Shown here one piece after another: positions 34,001 through 45,200 of a stretch of DNA of 64,000 nt. Below the pieces are notes generated by a model. That model had not been told where the DNA came from. It was given only the letters and a program-made list of their open reading frames with translations, and did no database searches. This DNA is from Saxidomus purpurata (Eukaryota; Mollusca; Bivalvia; Venerida; Veneridae), in assembly GCA_022818135.1 (NCBI GenBank), contig JAFMSR010000002.1:54493016-54557015 (forward strand), written 5' to 3'. The number at the start of each line of letters is the position of its first letter. Position 1 is the stretch's first letter. The position numbers and the translations under genes were made by a program.

Positions 34001-37000
34001 ACAATGGCGCAACAACTCTAGTAGAAAATGAAACCCTGATGGTAGAAAAAAAAGCAGCAAACAGATTCGCTGACAATGATGAAACTGTTAGTAACCTCTC
34101 TATCAGCAGAAACCACCAGAGAAAGGAACAAAAGGAGGAAAGGGAAACATTAGTTCAGATGAGGTAATGAATGAGCTACAAAATGACCCAAAACAGCTCG
34201 AAGCTAAGAAATCATCTGGTCCAAATAAAATAACAAATGATAATGTTTTATGCTTATCTACCTTAGATGCTTCGCAATGTACACTTCTTAAGATCTACAT
34301 GGCCATCTACAACCTTAACTTGATCAAGAGAAGATGAAATGTTTCAAATCTGGCGATCGTGATACCCAACCCCGAACACGGGAAGGATCAAGCAAAGGCT
34401 TCTAGATATCGCCCCTTCTGTCTCATCAGTGTGATTGAAAAACCAGGAAGAGCATTGTGAATGAGCAAATGAAGTCGTACTTGCTGATTAACCGGATAAC
34501 AAACAGGCTGACTTCAGACATGAGTTACTCCGTTCCACGGAAGACCAGACTACATACCTTGACCATGAAATTGAAGATTCATTCCAAGAACTTGTAATTC
34601 AGATTGATCTCCAGAGAACATTCACCAAAGTCTGGATGGTCTCCTTGTGAAATTACTACGGAATGGGGTTGAAAGCTAGCGATCTATGAAAGCTAGCTGG
34701 CAAGTAAGAGGGTACCGAAAACTTTGGGCAGTCGAAACCACCTACGGTTTGACAGTCAACTTTATCCAATGGTCAATACTTCCAAATGGCCATTCAATGT
34801 AAGTTAACGTTGGCTGTTAGGTCTATTGTGACCAATATTAGTCAATTGGTCATTCTTGGTGTTCAAGTGAATATTTTCTTGAAGTGCCTAGATAAAATAT
34901 CCAATTTAGGCCACACCAATTTGATTAATAGTTCTTCGGATTTTTTCTCTAAAAAAATGGGGCGGGCGAGCGAAATTTTTATTTTTATTTTATTTTTTAG
35001 TTCTCAAATTTTCACAGGCGGCGAGTACTTTTTAATTTTTTTTTATTTACTTTTCGAAATTTCACATGCGGCGGGCACTTTTTAAAATAATCTTTTATTT
35101 ACTTTTTGAAATTTCACATGCGGCGGGCACTTTTTTAATTTGATGTTTTGACCTTTTTTACTTCTCAAAATTAGAAGGTCCCATGTCTGAAATAAATCAC
35201 ATAATTATATCCTATCTTTGTATGTAATTATAACAAGAGGTGTCAGTAGTGCTTTCCATTAAAACAAAATGTTTGCAGTACAAAAATCTAAAGGATCTGT
35301 ATAAACAAGGGTCACAAGTAGCACGATAGTAAGCCAAGAGTTTTCAAACTTAATTGTTTACTACATTTTTAAATTAATCAAGTAGTTGCACACAAGACGT
35401 CAACTAGGAATTTTAAGTACAAATCAAGAAACATGTTCACAGAGTTATCTTCCCTTGCTTACAGCTAAGTGTCATAAGTATTCCAACTTTCAAAGTAATC
35501 TCTCAAACGGTCAAGTCAACAAGTGGACAAGAATGAAAATTTTAACTGAGTTTCTAAGTCAAAAAGGGCCATAATTCAAATGAAATCCTATGCATAGTAA
35601 CCTTCTCCTGCCTATATATGTTTGGAGATCATGATGGTAAATAAGTATTCCAACTTTCTAAGTAATATCTCAAACAGTTAAGCTAAAAGTTGACCGGTAA
35701 AAAAATCTGAAACAAGGTTCTAAGTCGATAAAGGGCCTTAATTAAAAAAACATCTGACAGAGTTACCTTTTCTTGCCTATAGATTGGGGTATTGATTTAA
35801 AGCGACTGCACTCCAGATGAACAAGTTACGCTAAAAAAAAGAAAATTTTCAATTTCAAGAAAACAACTGTCATTACTGTATCAGGGGCATTGTATTATGA
35901 TAACATGACAAGTTTTCTAACAAAAGAAACAATTAAAATGTGTTGTTTTGCTTACTTTTATTGTAGAAAATATCACCCCGTGACTAACGGGGTGGGCTCT
36001 TTGGTATACCAATATTTTTAACTCGCATCAAATCAGCTGACTCCGTAGTGTAGTAGGTTAAGCCGCTGTAAGTTTTTTGTAAGCGCAAAGATCCGAGTTC
36101 AAAACCTGGCTCAGGTAAAAAAAAATTTTCTACCTTTATTTTTAGCTCTTACACAAAGAAAATAATCTTGATGCTGACAAATTGAATATATATTGATTTT
36201 ACCAAAAAAATAAAATTTACTAAGAATTTGGAGTGCAGTTGCTTTAAAACAAGTATTCCAAGATTCGCAGCAATACTTTAAAGGATTAAGTTAACAAGTG
36301 CATTTTACCCATATTCAATGTATTTTCCAAGTCAAAAAAGGGGCATAATTCTGACAAAAACCTTCACAGAGTTATGTACTCTTGTCTGGATGGAGGTAGA
36401 GTACACGTGTTTTTTCCCAATTGTCACCCATTACCGCGACGTCCAGCCATCGTGTCCGTGCAAAGTTGGTCATCCAAATGCCCCCCAGAATCACCCGTTC
36501 CACATTCGGGTCGTGACTTGAAATTTAATGTTTTTTACTGATTAACTTTTATTTATCAATAAAAAATAGAAATATGTTTGTATTTTGATGTTTTTCGAAA
36601 CTTCCCGACGCCTAAAACGTTTTAATTACGATGCCGCTATCAACAACCGAGCTACCGGAAATCGTGTTGTTACGCGAACGCTTGAATTTGAGACACTTGT
36701 AACAAAAAGAGTTTAAAATGAACCGAAAGTACCTGAAAATAGCAACAATTTTTAGCGCTGTGCAAAAAATAAAATTTGATTTCTGACGGACATGCGGTGG
36801 GGTCTTTTTTTTTTTATTTTCCACTTTAGGATTTTGAAGTAGCGGAAAATCCGACGAACTATTAATCAAATTGGTGTGGCCTTAGAAGTCAAGTAATTCA
36901 AATATAAGAATTCAAATAAATAAATTAAAGGTATTGCTCTGTTAATACTTCTGTTCCATACCTTCCTAGTGAGGTAAATATGGGCTGTTTGGTGAGTACT

Positions 37001-38995
37001 AGTCAATTGATACAAAGATGAACCGAGTGCTGTTCCTTGATGATGTTACTTAAACTGTATACATACTGATGACATTGTCCTATTTGAATTACACAAGTGT
37101 GAAGTGTGGCAGATTAATTGCTATCACTGCAGCCTAGGTGTGATGACACCTCTGCAAAGGGGTCCAATTGTTTTGATAGCAAATATACCATTCCTATGAT
37201 AGTTGAACAGTCTTTTAGACCTATAGTTTTAAATTGACCACAGTACAATTCATTTTGATTCAATGAAAACATTATTCTTGACAAAATATTAAATGGTCAA
37301 TATAATTATTTTATGTTTAAATTAAAATGAATAAGCTATAAAGTTATTATCAAAGTTTAGATAGTAAACTAAGGAAGATAATAGACATCATTTTTCAATC
37401 TACCTATTGACCCTACTGACCGGTTTGACCAGTATTGACCAGCGACCCGGTCAATTGCCTGCATTGACAGTGAGACCCCATGCACTATATGAATATGGAT
37501 GAGTCAGCAAAAAGTCTCTGATAAGGACCAGAACTAAGCATTAAGAATAATTACTTGAGCAATTTGTACACCTATGTAAAAGAAGGGGTGCCAAGGGGCT
37601 CATGCAAGCCAGCAAGCCCAAGTTCTTGCCTGACCAACACATGAGAACGAAGCTAGGGGCCAAAAAAAGAATGGCCTGAAAAGATTGAGATTTGTCAAAG
37701 AATTTAAGAAGCTGACAAAATTAAACACTGCCTATCATGGACCACCACTACTGGGCCAATGGGAACTGCCAGAGCCAGTCGAACATCAGTATCTACACCA
37801 CAGTGCCAAGTTTTAAGTCGGGTGTAGGTGATGAAAACATTAAAAATCCATGATAGAAGGCATGATCTCAGAAGATTATCCATCAGAGATATAGATCCAT
37901 GTGTGTTACAGCTGCTATACAGGAGGTTGGTGCTGGTATTTTAATCATGCACAGGACTGGTGGGTCAGCAGGCAAGTATTGTACCAACTTTAAAGAAGAA
38001 GTAGAAGTCATCGTACAAGCATAGAAAACTTTTGAAGAGTCAAAAGAGGACGGTCAACAGGTGGTCTTTCTCACAGAAGCTCTATATATCAGTCCTGGAG
38101 TTGTGGAGTTGAGGCATTGGATTAGGCCAAACTGACATGCCTTGCTAAAAAACTTAACAGGCGAAGTGAGAAGCGGAGAGTGTCCCTTCGATAGATACAT
38201 GCACATTGTGGTGTTGGAAAACAAATTGACAAAACAAGGAGCTAGAGGCAACCTGCCACTAAATACAGTAACTTATGACGGAAATCTCACGGGGATTAAG
38301 ATTGAAGACAAAGATATATGTCTACCATCTATATATCATGTCATCACTATATTTTCTGTTGAAAAATATCAATAAAATGTATATCAATCAACAACATTAA
38401 GTTATGTTAGTTTACCGTCTCTTGGCTCTCGACCAGTTCCATGAAACCTGTCTGCTGATCTAGCATCAACCAACTGAAACTTCTGACTGGTTATGTTGTT
38501 CACTACATCATCGAAGGATTTAATATGATCTGCATCCAAATTTGCTGTAAATGATTTCTTTGCTGTAGTTTCTATACCAGTTGTTATCTGATAACCTGCA
38601 TCCTTCCACGACCTCAGACCACCGCCTAGAATGGATATACCATCGTGTCCAAACATACGGAAAGTCCACCACACACGAGGAGCTGAAAATAATGCAAAGT
38701 CTGGGTGGTCATTATAAACTACTACATGAGTGTCATTGTCAATACCAAGGTTGCCAACATACTCTGAAAACTGTTTTTCAGATGGAAGCATGTGTTCATA
38801 CTCTGACTTTGATGAACAAGCGTCGATATCAAAGAACTGTGCGCCAGGAATGTGGCCATCTTTGTAATTATCAAAACCAGTTTTCCCGTAGTTGGGCAGG
38901 AACCAAGTAGCGTCCAACACTCTTATCTTCTTTGGGAACTTTGTCATGTACCCAGCTAGTTGCTGTGAACTTATTAAGGTATTGAGTTTCAACAT
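27945..38995 (-). CDS. MPST: 3-mercaptopyruvate sulfurtransferase (MPST), three exons
   Basis: Exons 38995-38416, 29186-29001 and 28078-27945 on the minus strand total 900 nt, giving 299 residues plus stop, the usual family length. Splice sites: GACG|GTAAAC, TTTCAG|ACGTC, CTCAG|GTTCG, TTTTAG|GCGTG; both introns are phase 1. The protein has two rhodanese domains: the inactive N-terminal one (DATWFLPNYGKTG, GHIPGAQFFDID, SAPRVWWTFRMFGH, ILGGGL) and the C-terminal one (VDARSADRF, GHIPGSCSIPF) with the catalytic loop TASCGSGVSAC at residues 250-260, Cys253. CGSG, rather than CRKG, favours MPST over thiosulfate sulfurtransferase. It transfers sulfur from 3-mercaptopyruvate to thiols or cyanide (cysteine catabolism, H2S/persulfide production) in cytosol or mitochondria. 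No clear targeting peptide is seen. Intron 1 is 9.2 kb and packed with transposons. Confidence 0.93.
29001..29186 (-). CDS. MPST: MPST exon 2
   Basis: 186 nt, DVKPGHIPGSCSIPFTSI to PLTASCGS. Supplies the catalytic cysteine and the first half of the active-site loop. Phase 1 at both ends. Confidence 0.92.
29187..30840. other. MPST intron 1, proximal part
   Basis: AT-rich, with no element ends or coding frame that I can support. From about 30840 the intron is occupied by a LINE. Confidence 0.45.
31948..33940. mobile_element. Inverted-repeat element inserted in the LINE
   Basis: Left GCAGATTTCATAATAGCGCG, CCGTTTCAGTGTTTG and the reverse complement of the right end, GCAGGTTTCATAATACCGTG, CCGTTTCAGTGTTTG, match over about 60 bp, preceded by GAGAGAT on both arms. 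It falls exactly between two parts of the LINE protein (RRKSCRE and KLWKLTK). The interior is AT-rich with no transposase. Ends are approximate and the target duplication is not resolved. Confidence 0.6.
35796..36248. mobile_element. Small TIR element carrying a tRNA-like sequence
   Basis: Ends TTTAAAGCGACTGCACTCCA and TTGGAGTGCAGTTGCTTTAA are inverted copies with one or two mismatches. Inside, 36041-36117 has an A-box-like TAGTGTAGTAGGTTAAG and a B-box GAGTTCAAAACCTGG. It interrupts the tandem-core block. Confidence 0.6.
36041..36117 (+). repeat. tRNA-like sequence (pol III promoter-like)
   Basis: A-box- and B-box-like motifs about 40 nt apart, CTGACTCCGTAGTGTAGTAG through CCGAGTTCAAAACCTGGCTC. 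It does not fold into a convincing complete tRNA and lies inside a mobile element, so it is a SINE head or tRNA relic rather than a tRNA gene. Confidence 0.45.
38416..38995 (-). CDS. MPST: MPST exon 1
   Basis: Encodes residues 1-193 plus one base: start MLKLNTLISSQQLAGYM through GREPRD. Contains the whole N-terminal rhodanese domain and the start of the second. The ATG at 38995 aligns closely with the vertebrate MPST start, so no upstream coding exon is needed. Confidence 0.92.
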
Positions 38996-39292
38996 GTCTA
39001 CCGCAGTTAATCTTTACAAACGTGTTAATGAATGAATGTAACTTTGACACTGACAGCTCCTTGTTTACACTTTTCCACATGTATAATGATATCGCTTAAG
39101 GCATGTACTAAAATGTTGTACTGAACATGCATTTAAACTAATGTTATACACCATAGAATGATTCTCATTTAGTAAAAAATAGTTTGCAATATATGATTCA
39201 TTATATGATCATGTTAAGCCAATTAAACGCATGAGATGTGGTTTATCAAGATTAAAATTTGTATTTGTTGATAGCGGCAATTTCCAATAAAA
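38996..39292. promoter_or_regulatory. Putative bidirectional promoter, MPST/SIRT7
   Basis: 297 bp separate the two divergent start codons, so both 5' UTRs and core promoters must fit here unless non-coding exons exist elsewhere. AT-rich, no obvious TATA element at a fixed position and no CpG-island composition. It contains none of the repeats that fill the surrounding introns. Confidence 0.6.
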
Positions 39293-42200
39293 ATGTCTGA
39301 CAAAGGCGATGATAGGTCCAAACTTGAACCAAACAAATCGCCAGTTTCGGCCAGAAGGGCCAAAAAACTTCTCTATTTGTCAGAATATTTATCAAAACAA
39401 GAGTCCAGAATAAACTGCAAAAAGGTACCTTTAAAGAATTTACAATTTCTTCGAAATAATCGGTTATTATGTTTGTTGGTCAAAGTGTAGCAATTTTCGG
39501 ATATTGAGTACCTTCGAAAATTTTGTTGATAATTTTATGTTTTTGATTCAAAATAACAAGTGGTTATGATGGGTAATCAAAGAAAAAATAGTCTCAGCCT
39601 TTGTAAGGAAATATTTTACTTGATATATGCTCTTAGTTTAGTTTATAACAGGTTGGTAATAGTCGAAATAATTGTACTCAACAGCCTGAACAGGTGAATA
39701 TTATTATATATTTTGCTAGACGCTATCTAGCCTCCGGAAAAATCGCAGATATCGATAAAATGTCTGTATGAAAAATGGGTCTGTGTTTGGAGTCGAATTA
39801 TTGATACTAGATTGGTAACATTGCCCAATTAAGCTTTTATTGCTTGATCAGGCTTAAGTATGTATGAAAAGAAACAAAGAATTATATGAACTTGATTTTA
39901 AGAAATATTCAGTGGATTGCTTTGAAAATTCTACATTTCTTCAGCTGGTGTTCTCTTGTTATTAACACAATTTTTATCGAAATGAAACATACAGTTTTCT
40001 GCTAAAGAGGCTGGTTATTTTACATAAAAAATACATGCAAAGTGAAAGTAAAAATGCTAGAATTCTGGTGCAAAAAGTGGCTATGATTATGATAGTTTGG
40101 TGATGTTGACTTTTAACATAATGTTATGTGTATGATAGTTTGGTGATGTTGACTTTTAACATAATGTTATGTTGCAAGAAACATATCCTAGGACATCAGA
40201 AATTATATGTAAGATATTATTCAAATTTTTAGGATAATTTACAAAACCGATCATTCTGTTGGTCAATATAAGCCTGATCAGGCAATAAAAGCTTGAATGG
40301 GTTTCTAAGTCTAATCAGGCATTATTACCAGCATGACATGTATAACAGTGTTTGGCTAAAATAATATAAAGTGACACAGTGGTTGACAGGTCTATCATAT
40401 CACCTGTCATGTAGAGATGGAACACAGTAACAGTTCTAAGTAATTTGAGGTGTATTGGTAATGTAAGAGAACCAAGGGGTCGATTTGTAAAAGAGCTAGG
40501 GTCTTGTACCCAGATTTCCTTGTATCTGCCTCTTTAAATGCGCCTGTCAGGAGTCTTGGAAAGTTCATACAGGGAGAAATCTCTGGGTGTGCTTGGTTCA
40601 GGGACTATAAACAGTCGAAATAAAGAAGTTTAGATTGTTGATATTTTAGTTAGATTATTGTGAGAGATTAGATTATTGTGAGAGAGATGCAGTTAGTTTT
40701 TCATCACTGATACCCATTTACAGCTGGGTTGACTGAGGCACTTGTGGCATCAGTGTCTATGCCCAAGGACACACATCGTGCTCAGGCTGGGATTCAAACA
40801 CAGGACCTCCAATTCCAGAGGTGGACGTCCTCACCACTGAGCTATCGAGGCCCACAGGATTTAATATTTTTGTTACAGGCAATCTAACCATCAAAATTTG
40901 AACAACCAAAAGTTCTGCATCCCCAAATGTTTGGGCCTATCCTATTTTCCTATACATCTATATAGAAATATGGAGAATGCTCAAACATTTGTTTATAAAT
41001 TTACTGAAGATCATATCTGCTAGGTAATATACCTATGCGCAGTCAAAGAAGCCTTTAGAAGGTTTAGTTTGGGTTAGAAGCCTGTATTGATACTATCAGT
41101 TTGATAAGTTTTGATTCTAGACTTGCAAATAGGACAGCGCAAAAACTGGAACCTAATGAGGTTGTCAAGTAGTGTGTTCTGCAGTACTCAGTTGTAATTA
41201 ACTTACACCGGTGTCATCATGTTTCGTACCAATCAAATTGACTTAACCTACAAAATGCGGTGGATAATGGGTCTTTTTGGTATACTATAAATGCTCCGAC
41301 ATCAACTATGGGGCGATGTTATTATTGCATCATTGGCGTCATGTTCATTGGCTTTGATGTTGCAATATCAGAGATCATGAACAGCAGAAAAAAAAAAAGA
41401 TTTCTTCTTGTTTAATAGGTATCAAAGATTTTAAAGAAGTCAACTCATGAACACACTGAGGATGAGAAGGCCACCCTTGCCAAGCACCAAGATATTGTGA
41501 AACGAATCTCGAAAAATAAGGAAAAAAGGAAGCTAAATCAACAAAGGGTGTTGGAGGTTTGTTACATGTATTATAGTTTACCTTGTTTACTGACACTGTA
41601 ATTGTTTTACAGATACAATAAACACTGCACTTTTGAATGAAGCCTGTTGGTAACTTGATGATTGATATCCTGAGATGTACTTCCTTTTCAGAATAAGCCT
41701 TTACATGTAATGGTGTATTTGAGGCTCTCTATGAAGTAACTAGTTGTGAAATCATTTTACATGAGAAGGCAGTTAAAATATTTCTGACATTCTAGACTCT
41801 ATTTCTTATAGTCTAGACTCTATTTCTTATATTTTAGACTCTATATCTGATATTCTATACTCTTTTTCAGATGTTATAGACTCTATTTCTGATATTCTAG
41901 ATGTTATTTCCGATGTTTTAGACTCTATTTCTGATATTCTAGACTCTATTTCTGATATTCTAGATGTTATTCCGAGTTCAACACTCTATTTCTGATATTC
42001 TAGACTCTATTTTTGATATTCTAGACTTTATTTCCGATATTCTAGACTCTATTTCTGATATTCTAGATGTTATTTCCGATGTTCTAGACTCTGTTTCTGA
42101 TGCTCTAGACTCTATTTCTGATATTCTAGACTCTATTTCTGATATTATAGACTCTATTTCTGATATTCTAGATGTTATTCCCGATGTTCTAGACTCTATT

Positions 42201-45200
42201 TATGCTATTCTAGACTCTATTTCTGATATTCTAGACTTTATTTCCGATATTCTAGACTCTATTTATGAAATTCTAGACTTTATTTCCGATATTCTAGACT
42301 GAAGACAGCGAGGAAGATCTACAGAACAAATGTGAGGAGTTGGCAAAGATAATTAAACAATCAAAGAAAACTGTGATATATACTGGAGCAGGCATAAGTA
42401 CTGTAAGTTTAGTTACTCGGCAAGTTTAGTTACTGTCTATTGCAGAGGGAGTAGAGAGTTCAGAAATGACTTGATAATTTGATCAAAAGGAACACCCTAA
42501 AACTAAAGGCTTCTATAGGATAAACTTTAAATATCTTCTTTTCCAAAACCACAAGGCCTAGAGCTTAGGTATTTAGTATATAGCATTGTACAGTGGACCT
42601 CTACCAAGTTTCATCCCCCTGGGGTCAATATTGGCCCCGTCTAGGGAATCATTTGATTTTACATAGACGTGTATTGGAAAACCTTTAAAAATCTCTGAAA
42701 ACCACAAGGTTTAGAGCCTAGAGATTTAAGTACGTAACAGTGTCTAGTGGACCTTTTCAAAGTTTGTACAAATCATGCCCAGATGATTAAAACTTACCCT
42801 GCCCAGGGGGTTGTTTGGTAAAGAAAAAACTTGAAATAATATCTCTGGGGTCAAAACTGACCACACCCACCAGGCTAGTGCACTTGTACTCAGATGAGCG
42901 ATATAGGGCCATTATGGCCCTCTTACTGTACTTAGTTTTTGTCATGAAAACTAGACGTTGGCTATAGATTTGTCATTTGTTAAGATTTTGTCATAAAACT
43001 TTCAAATTGCATTGTTTATGACAAAAAGATCGTGATGCCGCCAACTTTTGTAGGTAAAAGTAACATTTGACAGATTAATACCCCATTTTAGCTCGACTAT
43101 TCGAAGAATAAGGAGGCTATTGCACTCGCCCCGGCGTCGGCGTCTGCGTTGGTTAAAGTTTTTTATAAAGTCAAATATCTTGAATACTATCAAAGGTATT
43201 GACTTGAAACTCAAACTGTATGTTTACCATCAACATCTACACCTGAGGAAACAGTCTCCATAACTCTGTTTTGATTTTTGACAGATTTATGCCCCTTTTT
43301 AACTTAGAATTTTTGGTTAAAATTTTTTATAAATTCAAATATCTTGAATACTATCAAAGGTATTGACTTGAAACTCAAAATATGTGTCTACCATCAACAT
43401 CTACACCTGAGGAAACAATTCCCATAACTCTGTTTTGATTTTTGACATATTTATGCCCCTTTTTAACTTAGAATTTTTGATAAAAGTTTTTTATAAATTC
43501 AAATATCTTGAATACTATCAAAGGTATTGACTTGAAACTCAAACTATATGTTTACCATCAACATCTACACCTGAGGAAACAATCTCCATAACTCTGTTTT
43601 GATTTTTGACAGATTTATGCCCCTTTTTAACTTAGAATTTTTGGTTAAAATATTTTATAAATTCAAATATCTTGAATACTATCAAAAGTATTGACTTGAA
43701 ACTCAAAGTATGTGTCAACCATCAACATCTACACCTGAGGAAACAATCCCCATAACTCTGTTTTGATTTTTGGTAGATTTGTGTCCCTTTTTAACTTTGA
43801 ATTTTTTGTTAAAGATAGAATACTATCGAACGTATTGACTTGAAACTCAAAATATGTGTCTACCATCAACATCTACACCTGAGGAAACAATTCCCATAAC
43901 TCTGTTTTGATTTTTGACATATTTATGCCCCTTTTTAACTTAGAATTTTTGATAAAAGTTTTTTATAAATTCAAATATCTTGAATACTATCAAAGGTATT
44001 GACTTGAAACTCAAACTATATGTTTACCATCAACATCTACACCTGAGGAAACAATTCCATAACCTGTTTTGATTTTTGACAGATTTATGCCCCTTTTTAA
44101 CTTAGAATTTTTGGTTAAAATATTTTATAAATTCAAATATCTTGAATACTATCAAAAGTATTGACTTGAAACTCAAAGTATGTGTCAACCATCAACATCT
44201 ACACCTGAGGAAACAATCCCCATAACTCTGTTTTGATTTTTGATAGATTTGTGTCCCTTTTTAACTTTGAATTTTTTGTTAAAGATAGAATACTATCGAA
44301 CGTATTGACTTGAAACTTAAAATGTATGTTTACTGTCAACATCTTCACCAATGTTTTTGATTTTTGACATATTTATGCCCTTTTTAACTTAGAATTTTGT
44401 CACAGTTTTTACCAGACTAATATGGAAATACTCAAATATTTTCTTTTGAAATATCATAGAATAATTATGCAGCATGCAGCGGTCATGCTTTATTAATTCT
44501 ATACATATCAATTTTGAAAAGTTACAAAATTATTCATGATCAAATATACAAGGTCATGTATTTCTTTGAAATTATCCCCCCCATCCTCCCTCAAGTTGGC
44601 TTGCAGAATCCAGAGTAAGGCTTTGAATGCAATGTACATTTACAAAGGTCTTTGAAGAAGTTTCATATCTTTGACCTTAATTCTTATAGACAATTACACA
44701 ATACACCTGTTCTTAGACAAAAACCCCATTTTACCAACAAGCTTTCGAATAGTCGAGCGTGCTGTCATGTGACAGCTCTTGTTGTTCTTAGACTTTATCA
44801 TAAAATTATTGGTTATTCTGACAAAGTGTAAGAGAGCGATACAAGTGTTCTACTGAACACCCACATTGTTTTAGATATTTTGTTATAATTCAGTGGATTT
44901 TATTTTTCCTTAGGCTGCATCTATACCAGATTATAGAGGACCACAGGGAGTTTGGACCCTTCTGCAGAAAGGGGAACAATTGACGTAAGATATTCTGCTG
45001 AACATTTTTGTAAAATTATTTTCTTTGATTTATTTATTTCTAGGCTCACGTTTTTAGATTAGATTTTCAAACAATGACAAAAATCATACTGTACTTGAAA
45101 TCACTGTAACCTCTCATAGATTGAGAGTCTTGGGTATGAGCCCTGCTACAGACCATGTCTCTTTATGTTAGAAAGTTGTGGAGGACAGAAGTCTAGTCTG

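Larger units (their letters stand above)
35275..36400 (+). repeat. Tandem-core repeat block, family 4 type
   Basis: Units of about 140 bp with AAGTATTCCAACTTTC, AGTAATCTCTCAAAC, TCTAAGTCAAAAAGGGCCATAAT, CAGAGTTATCTTCCCTTGC. Interrupted by the TIR element at 35796-36248, after which AAGTATTCCAAGATTC resumes. Related sequence lies at 3683-4020 and 4713-5110. Confidence 0.5.
34909..36881. mobile_element. TIR element with TTA target duplication (PIF/Harbinger-like)
   Basis: Left GGCCACACCAATTTGATTAA, TAGTTCTTCGGATTTT; right end is its reverse complement with about two mismatches over 36 bp. Both sides are flanked by TTA (34906-34908 and 36882-36884), a 3-bp target duplication that fits PIF/Harbinger. 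It interrupts the LINE and is non-autonomous: no transposase frame. It carries further repeats (a tandem-core block and a smaller TIR element). Confidence 0.7.
30850..38350 (+). mobile_element. Degraded LINE with nested insertions, in MPST intron 1
   Basis: Plus-strand pieces of one non-LTR element, collinear but interrupted. Endonuclease: VIHLNAEGLINKKTEQE (31037), VVNLYSPSDKRL (31318), GDFNSHFQSWGY (31374). Pre-RT linker: RANLHARRKSCRE (about 31920), then YKLWKLTKQLNDEEESNN (about 33955). RT: KKSSGPNKITNDNVLCLS (34207), then SRYRPFCLISVIEK (34404). RNase H: GAGILIMHRTGGSAGKYCTN (37930), NKLTKQGARGNLPLNTV (38221). It is inactive, with many stops. The gaps 31.95-33.93 and 34.91-36.88 kb are inverted-repeat elements. 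Its strand is opposite to MPST. The 3' end runs to about 60 bp from MPST exon 1. Confidence 0.7.

Noticed and set aside
38142..38375. Independent small gene on the plus strand
   Set aside because: NKLTKQGARGNLPLNTV is the end of the LINE RNase H domain.
41964..42302. 112-residue SDILDSI repeat protein
   Set aside because: A minisatellite read in one frame. It lies in SIRT7 intron 2 and its frame is not the one used by exon 3.
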